Shown piece after piece: positions 60,490 through 64,000 of a DNA stretch of 64,000 bases. The stretch is from assembly GCA_017052515.1 (NCBI GenBank), contig JAFHKR010000036.1:124001-188000 (forward strand), given 5' to 3'. Source of the stretch: Fictibacillus nanhaiensis (lineage in GTDB: Bacteria > Bacillota > Bacilli > Bacillales > Fictibacillaceae). Made by a program: the position numbers and the translations under genes. The stretch's first letter is position 1. Every line of letters begins with the position of its first letter. The notes below the pieces were generated by a model. That model was given only the letters and a program-made list of their open reading frames with translations, made no database searches and had not been told where the DNA came from.

Positions 60490-61779
60490 ATGAATAAGCT
60501 GACAAGTAAACTAAAAGGCAACAAGCTGGCCCAAATTATCCTGCTCGTCCTTTATGTACTGATTACCTCGTTGAGCCTATATCTTGCTCAGGCATCTGTA
60601 ACCGCTTTTCTGTTGCTGTTGTTCTCATTATTGCTTCTGTACTATACAGAGTTGCCAGACCGTCTAAAATGGTTGATCGCAGGTGTCGTCCTTATCGGCG
60701 TGATACCTTTTGTATCAAGCACCGGACCAGGCTATCAATCTTACATGGAAGTCGCCACAGTTGTTGGTATCTATGTAGCGATGGCATTGGGGCTAAATAT
60801 TGTTGTTGGTTTAGCAGGATTACTAGATCTGGGGTTCGTAGCCTTCTTTGCGATCGGGGCATATACGTATGGAATCTTTGCAACAGGTCAAGCTGCTAAC
60901 TTTATGCCATTCGGAACGTTCCCTTTATCGGGTGAGAGCTTCTGGATCTTTATTTTAATCGGATGCTTTGTAGCTGCACTTTTCGGTGTCTTATTAGGTA
61001 TCCCTGTACTTCGTGTAAAAGGAGACTACTTAGCGATCGTTACGCTTGGTTTCGGTGAGATCATTAGAATTGTATTTAATAACCTTGATAAGCCGGTGAA
61101 CATTACCAATGGAGCAATGGGATTAGCGTCTGTTAAACCCCCAGAGATCTTCGGTTATCAGTTTGTCTATCCGAATCAATTCTACTTTATTGTTCTTGCT
61201 ATCTTGTTTCTTGTCATTCTAGCTGTTAGAAGGTTTGAGTTCTCAAAAATAGGCCGGTCTTGGAAGGCGGTTAGAGAAAACGAGATCGCAGCACAATCGA
61301 TGGGTATCCACCTTGTGCGTACGAAGCTTTTAGCATTCGCAATCGGAGCTTCTTTTTCAGGAATGATGGGGGTTGTATTTGCAGCGAAACAAACTTTCGT
61401 TGACCCTACGAGTTTCACGTTATTAGAGTCTATCACCATTCTAGTAATGGTTATCTTAGGAGGCATGGGCAGTGTGCCAGGAGTAATCCTTGGTGCGGCA
61501 GTAATTACCATTCTAAATCTACAAGTACTGACAGAGGTAACAAATTACTTAAATCAATTGAGTCTTGATGGTGTGATCAGCTTTCCAGAAGCACTCGCTC
61601 CAGCAAAAATGCAACGATTTATCTTTGGAGCGATTTTAATCATATTTGCCATCTATCGCCCTCAAGGGTTGATACCATCTAAAAATCCTGTGTTTGATGA
61701 AGAATCTCTTAAAGAGGGATCTAAAAAGCACAGAAAAGAGCAGATTACGGTTGAACCTGACAAAGGGTTTCAGGCATAG
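60490..61779 (+). CDS. livM: Branched-chain amino acid ABC transporter permease LivM
   Basis: 429 residues. N-terminal extra helices (about 15-100) precede the LivM core: VVGLAGLLDLGFVAFFAIGA, GDYLAIVTLGFGEIIRI, KAVRENEIAAQSMGIHLVRT (EAA loop), GGMGSVPGVILGAAVITIL. Charged C-terminal tail. ATG behind AGGTGAAGAGCG. Confidence 0.92.
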   Translation: MNKLTSKLKGNKLAQIILLVLYVLITSLSLYLAQASVTAFLLLLFSLLLLYYTELPDRLKWLIAGVVLIGVIPFVSSTGPGYQSYMEVATVVGIYVAMALGLNIVVGLAGLLDLGFVAFFAIGAYTYGIFATGQAANFMPFGTFPLSGESFWIFILIGCFVAALFGVLLGIPVLRVKGDYLAIVTLGFGEIIRIVFNNLDKPVNITNGAMGLASVKPPEIFGYQFVYPNQFYFIVLAILFLVILAVRRFEFSKIGRSWKAVRENEIAAQSMGIHLVRTKLLAFAIGASFSGMMGVVFAAKQTFVDPTSFTLLESITILVMVILGGMGSVPGVILGAAVITILNLQVLTEVTNYLNQLSLDGVISFPEALAPAKMQRFIFGAILIIFAIYRPQGLIPSKNPVFDEESLKEGSKKHRKEQITVEPDKGFQA

Positions 61780-61793
61780 GAGGCGGTATAGAG

Positions 61794-62570
61794 ATGTCGA
61801 TTTTAACAGTTAGTAATCTTACTAAACAGTTTGGCGGACTTGTTGCCGTAAATTCAGTAGATATGACAGTGGAAAAAGGTTCGATAACTGCGGTAATCGG
61901 ACCGAATGGAGCAGGTAAAACTACTTTCTTTAACTTGATCACCGGGGTATATCAACCGGACAATGGGAATGTGCAACTCGGATCAAGTTCTTTAGTAGGG
62001 TTGAAGCCACATGAGATTTCCCGGCACGGAATTGCTCGTACGTTCCAAAACATACGTCTTTTTTCAAATATTACCGTTCTTGAAAATGTCATGGTAGGTT
62101 TGCATAAACAGTTGAAAGCTGGAATCGTTGGTACTCTGTTCCAAACAAAAAGAGTAAGAGAAGAAGAACAACTAGCCAAAGAAGAAGCGTACCACTGGCT
62201 TGAATATGTCGGTCTTGCGAAGCATCTAAACGAAGATGCTCAGAATCTATCCTATGGAGCTCAACGAAGGCTTGAGATCGCGCGTGCACTGGCTACCAAA
62301 CCTAAACTTTTGCTGCTAGATGAACCAGCAGCAGGGATGAATCCGAGAGAAACACGTGAGTTAACCGAGTTTATCCATCGAATGAGAGAGGACTTGGATG
62401 TAACGATCGTTTTGATCGAACATGATATGAAGCTAGTCATGGAGATATCTGAACAGATTTTTGTATTGGATCATGGCGAAAAAATCGCTGAAGGAAAGCC
62501 TGCTGAAATTCGTAATAATGTAAAAGTGATTGAAGCTTATCTTGGAAAAAGTGCCGTAACACCAGCGTAA
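61794..62570 (+). CDS. livG: Branched-chain amino acid ABC transporter ATP-binding protein LivG
   Basis: 258 residues. Walker A GPNGAGKTT, Q-loop GIARTFQNIRLF, signature LSYGAQRRLEIARAL, Walker B LLLLDEPAAGMNP, switch IEHDM. RBS AGGAGGCG. Confidence 0.93.
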   Translation: MSILTVSNLTKQFGGLVAVNSVDMTVEKGSITAVIGPNGAGKTTFFNLITGVYQPDNGNVQLGSSSLVGLKPHEISRHGIARTFQNIRLFSNITVLENVMVGLHKQLKAGIVGTLFQTKRVREEEQLAKEEAYHWLEYVGLAKHLNEDAQNLSYGAQRRLEIARALATKPKLLLLDEPAAGMNPRETRELTEFIHRMREDLDVTIVLIEHDMKLVMEISEQIFVLDHGEKIAEGKPAEIRNNVKVIEAYLGKSAVTPA

Positions 62571-62581
62571 GGAGGAGAACG

Positions 62582-63289
62582 ATGAGTATTCTACAATTAA
62601 ACGATATTAACACATATTACGGTGGTATTCATGCGCTAAAAGGTATTAGTATTTCTGTAGAAAAAGGGGAAATCGTTACATTAATCGGATCGAACGGTGC
62701 AGGGAAATCAACGACTTTAAAAACGATCAGTGGACAGGTTCTACCGAAAACAGGTTCTGTTATCTACGAAGGAAAAGACATTTCGAAACAGCCTGCCCAT
62801 ATTACTGCTCAAACGGGTATTGCACACGTTCCTGAAGGAAGAAGGATTTTTCCTAGACTAACGGTAAAAGAAAACTTAGAGATGGGTGCTTTTATCGTGA
62901 AGGATAAAAAGGTCATAAAGGAACGTATGGAACAGGTCTTCGACTATTTTCCGAGGTTAAGAGAACGCTTAACTCAAAAGGGGGGTACGATGAGTGGTGG
63001 TGAGCAGCAGATGCTCGCCATGGGTCGTGCACTCATGTCAAAGCCACGTCTCTTGTTGCTTGATGAACCTTCAATGGGACTAGCCCCAGTAATCGTAGAA
63101 CAGATTTTCGATATTATCAGTGATCTCAATAAAGAAGGAATGACGATTCTTCTCGTTGAACAAAATGCGTTTCAGGCTCTTCAGATCGCGAATCGTGGGT
63201 ATGTGCTGCAGACTGGAGAGATCGTGATGGCTGGTCAAGGGAATGAGCTCATTACAAATGAGTCCGTTCGAGAGGCTTATCTGGCTTAA
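62582..63289 (+). CDS. livF: Branched-chain amino acid ABC transporter ATP-binding protein LivF
   Basis: 235 residues. Walker A GSNGAGKST, Q-loop IAHVPEGRRIF, signature MSGGEQQMLAMGRAL, Walker B LLLLDEPSMGLAP, switch VEQNA. RBS AAGGAGGAGAACG. Last gene of the operon; no clear terminator before the following repeat. Confidence 0.93.
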   Translation: MSILQLNDINTYYGGIHALKGISISVEKGEIVTLIGSNGAGKSTTLKTISGQVLPKTGSVIYEGKDISKQPAHITAQTGIAHVPEGRRIFPRLTVKENLEMGAFIVKDKKVIKERMEQVFDYFPRLRERLTQKGGTMSGGEQQMLAMGRALMSKPRLLLLDEPSMGLAPVIVEQIFDIISDLNKEGMTILLVEQNAFQALQIANRGYVLQTGEIVMAGQGNELITNESVREAYLA

Positions 63290-63330
63290 TTTAAACGGAT
63301 ACTTTAGTGTTTTCTTTGTTGTTTTTGAGA

Positions 63331-63463
63331 GTAGTTGATTTCCGTTCCAGGTGCTCGCTTTCCGCGGGGCAGGCGGTGAGCCACATTTGTACGTTTCACT
63401 CTTAAGTGTCTCACCTGCCCGCCTGTCCCGCAGGAGTCTCACACCTTCCACTGCAATCAACTA
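63331..63463. repeat. ~130-bp imperfect palindromic repeat, copy 5
   Basis: Same orientation as copies 1 and 2 (GTAGTTGATTTCCGTTCCAG ... TGCAATCAAC). It begins 42 bp after livF and, lacking another candidate, could end the liv transcript. Confidence 0.85.
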
Positions 63464-63560
63464 GTCAGTGAAGGAGAATTAGGAAACCGAAAAGCATCAA
63501 AAACGCTTATTGTAATATTTCTAAAAGGATATTTTTGTTCAGATTCGAAGGTGTTTTCTT

Positions 63561-63585
63561 TGCGTTCCAGGTGCTCGCTTTCCGA
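63561..63585. repeat. Fragment of the ~130-bp repeat (copy 6)
   Basis: Only GTTCCAGGTGCTCGCTTTCC and flanking bases remain, 100 bp after copy 5. The rest of 63586-63753 holds a hairpin (63653-63676) and a leader. Confidence 0.7.
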
Positions 63586-63652
63586 GTGTCGTTTAGCTTA
63601 TTAAAGACTGCATACTAAAAAAGTTAATAACAGGATAGTTTACAGAACAAAT

Positions 63653-63676
63653 AAAACCGGGGATCAACCTGGTTTT
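63653..63676 (+). terminator. Terminator-like hairpin without an obvious upstream gene
   Basis: AAAACC-G-GG / CC-T-GGTTTT stem followed by ATTTTT. It might stop readthrough from the liv operon. Confidence 0.5.
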
Positions 63677-63753
63677 ATTTTTGTGTATATTTCCTCTTTA
63701 TTATTGGATGAAATTGTTATACCTTTAAAAGGAAGACGAAAGGGGTATGATTT

Positions 63754-64000
63754 ATGATTAAAGTACTCTTTGTATGCTTAGGAAACATATGTCGATCTCC
63801 TATGGCGGAGGCGATTTTTCGAGATCTTGTAAATCGAGAAGGTTTATCAGAAAAAATTTCTATTGATTCAGCCGGAACGGGAAACTGGCATGTAGGGGAA
63901 CCGCCTCATGAAGGAACAAGGAATATCTTGAAAGAAAACCGGATCTCCTATGAAGGTCAGAAAGCGCGTCAAGTTAAAACAAAAGACTTAACAGACTACG
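63754..64000 (+). CDS. yfkJ: Low-molecular-weight protein tyrosine phosphatase (partial, runs off right edge)
   Basis: 82 residues visible. P-loop CLGNICRSPMAEAIF (CX5R with Cys8 and Arg14) followed by DSAGTGNWHVGEPPHEGT, the typical LMW-PTP start; closest to B. subtilis YfkJ among recalled family members. The catalytic Asp region lies beyond the edge. ATG behind AAAGGGGTATGATTT. Confidence 0.85.
   Translation, partial: MIKVLFVCLGNICRSPMAEAIFRDLVNREGLSEKISIDSAGTGNWHVGEPPHEGTRNILKENRISYEGQKARQVKTKDLTDY

Overview
The window reads as chromosome of a low-GC, aerobic, endospore-forming Bacillaceae, most like a pigmented Fictibacillus/Bacillus (inference from gene content and protein similarity; no rRNA is present). 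Supporting content: a gerP spore-coat permeability cluster with sigma-K-like promoters, bacillithiol genes (yojF-bshB2), an aa3 quinol oxidase operon (qoxABCD), tcyP, Psd, proBA, tre and fru PTS operons, and AGGAGG-type ribosome binding sites throughout. No tRNA, rRNA, transposase, phage gene or CRISPR array was seen.

Layout. 1-7.9 kb: a C30 carotenoid (staphyloxanthin-like) cluster in two divergent arms. The minus arm holds crtP, a CruF-like membrane protein, a glycosyltransferase and a second CrtN/CrtP-family oxidoreductase cut by the left edge; the plus arm holds crtQ, crtO and fni. 7.9-15.3 kb: putP, two housekeeping ABC-F genes (yfmR-like, yfmM), a NERD-domain gene beside a 20-bp tandem repeat array, and small genes. 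15.8-21.6 kb: tcyP and qoxABCD, the latter behind a Rex-like operator. 21.7-23.1 kb: a 21-unit, 20-bp repeat array abutting a second NERD gene. 23.2-28.7 kb: proBA, a small membrane protein, yojF-bshB2, pdxK. 28.8-32.9 kb: trePAR with TreR and CcpA sites. 33-36.7 kb: Nudix, NhaC, an HTH regulator and psd that share a palindromic operator. 37-40.7 kb: fruRKA. 40.8-43.6 kb: AAC(3), YggT, a YedF-like DsrE protein, an AIM24-family protein. 43.6-46.7 kb: a divergent gerP cluster with an Hsp20 gene at each outer end. 47-48.6 kb: a resistance-type ABC-F gene behind a transcription attenuator. 48.6-57.9 kb: small proteins, two secreted low-complexity proteins, a third 20-bp array, a peroxiredoxin with an in-frame TGA at its catalytic position, an SDR, a 25-residue peptide gene, an RsgA paralogue and YjbQ. 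58.2-63.3 kb: livJHMGF. 63.75 kb to the end: an LMW protein tyrosine phosphatase, cut by the right edge.

Most notable: (i) a peroxiredoxin gene (53961-54428) whose peroxidatic Cys codon is TGA, followed at bacterial-SECIS distance by a hairpin with GG in its loop, so a probable selenoprotein; a YedF-like protein, a family tied to selenium use, lies 11 kb away. (ii) Three tandem arrays with a 20-bp period, two of them next to the two NERD-nuclease paralogues. (iii) An ABC-F gene whose RBS sits in an intrinsic terminator, with a matching anti-terminator and a short leader ORF. (iv) Paired divergent sigma-K-like promoters in a rearranged gerP locus. (v) A shared TTATCA-ATAA-TGATAA operator before an HTH regulator and psd. 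Six copies of a ~130-bp imperfect palindromic repeat are scattered between genes.
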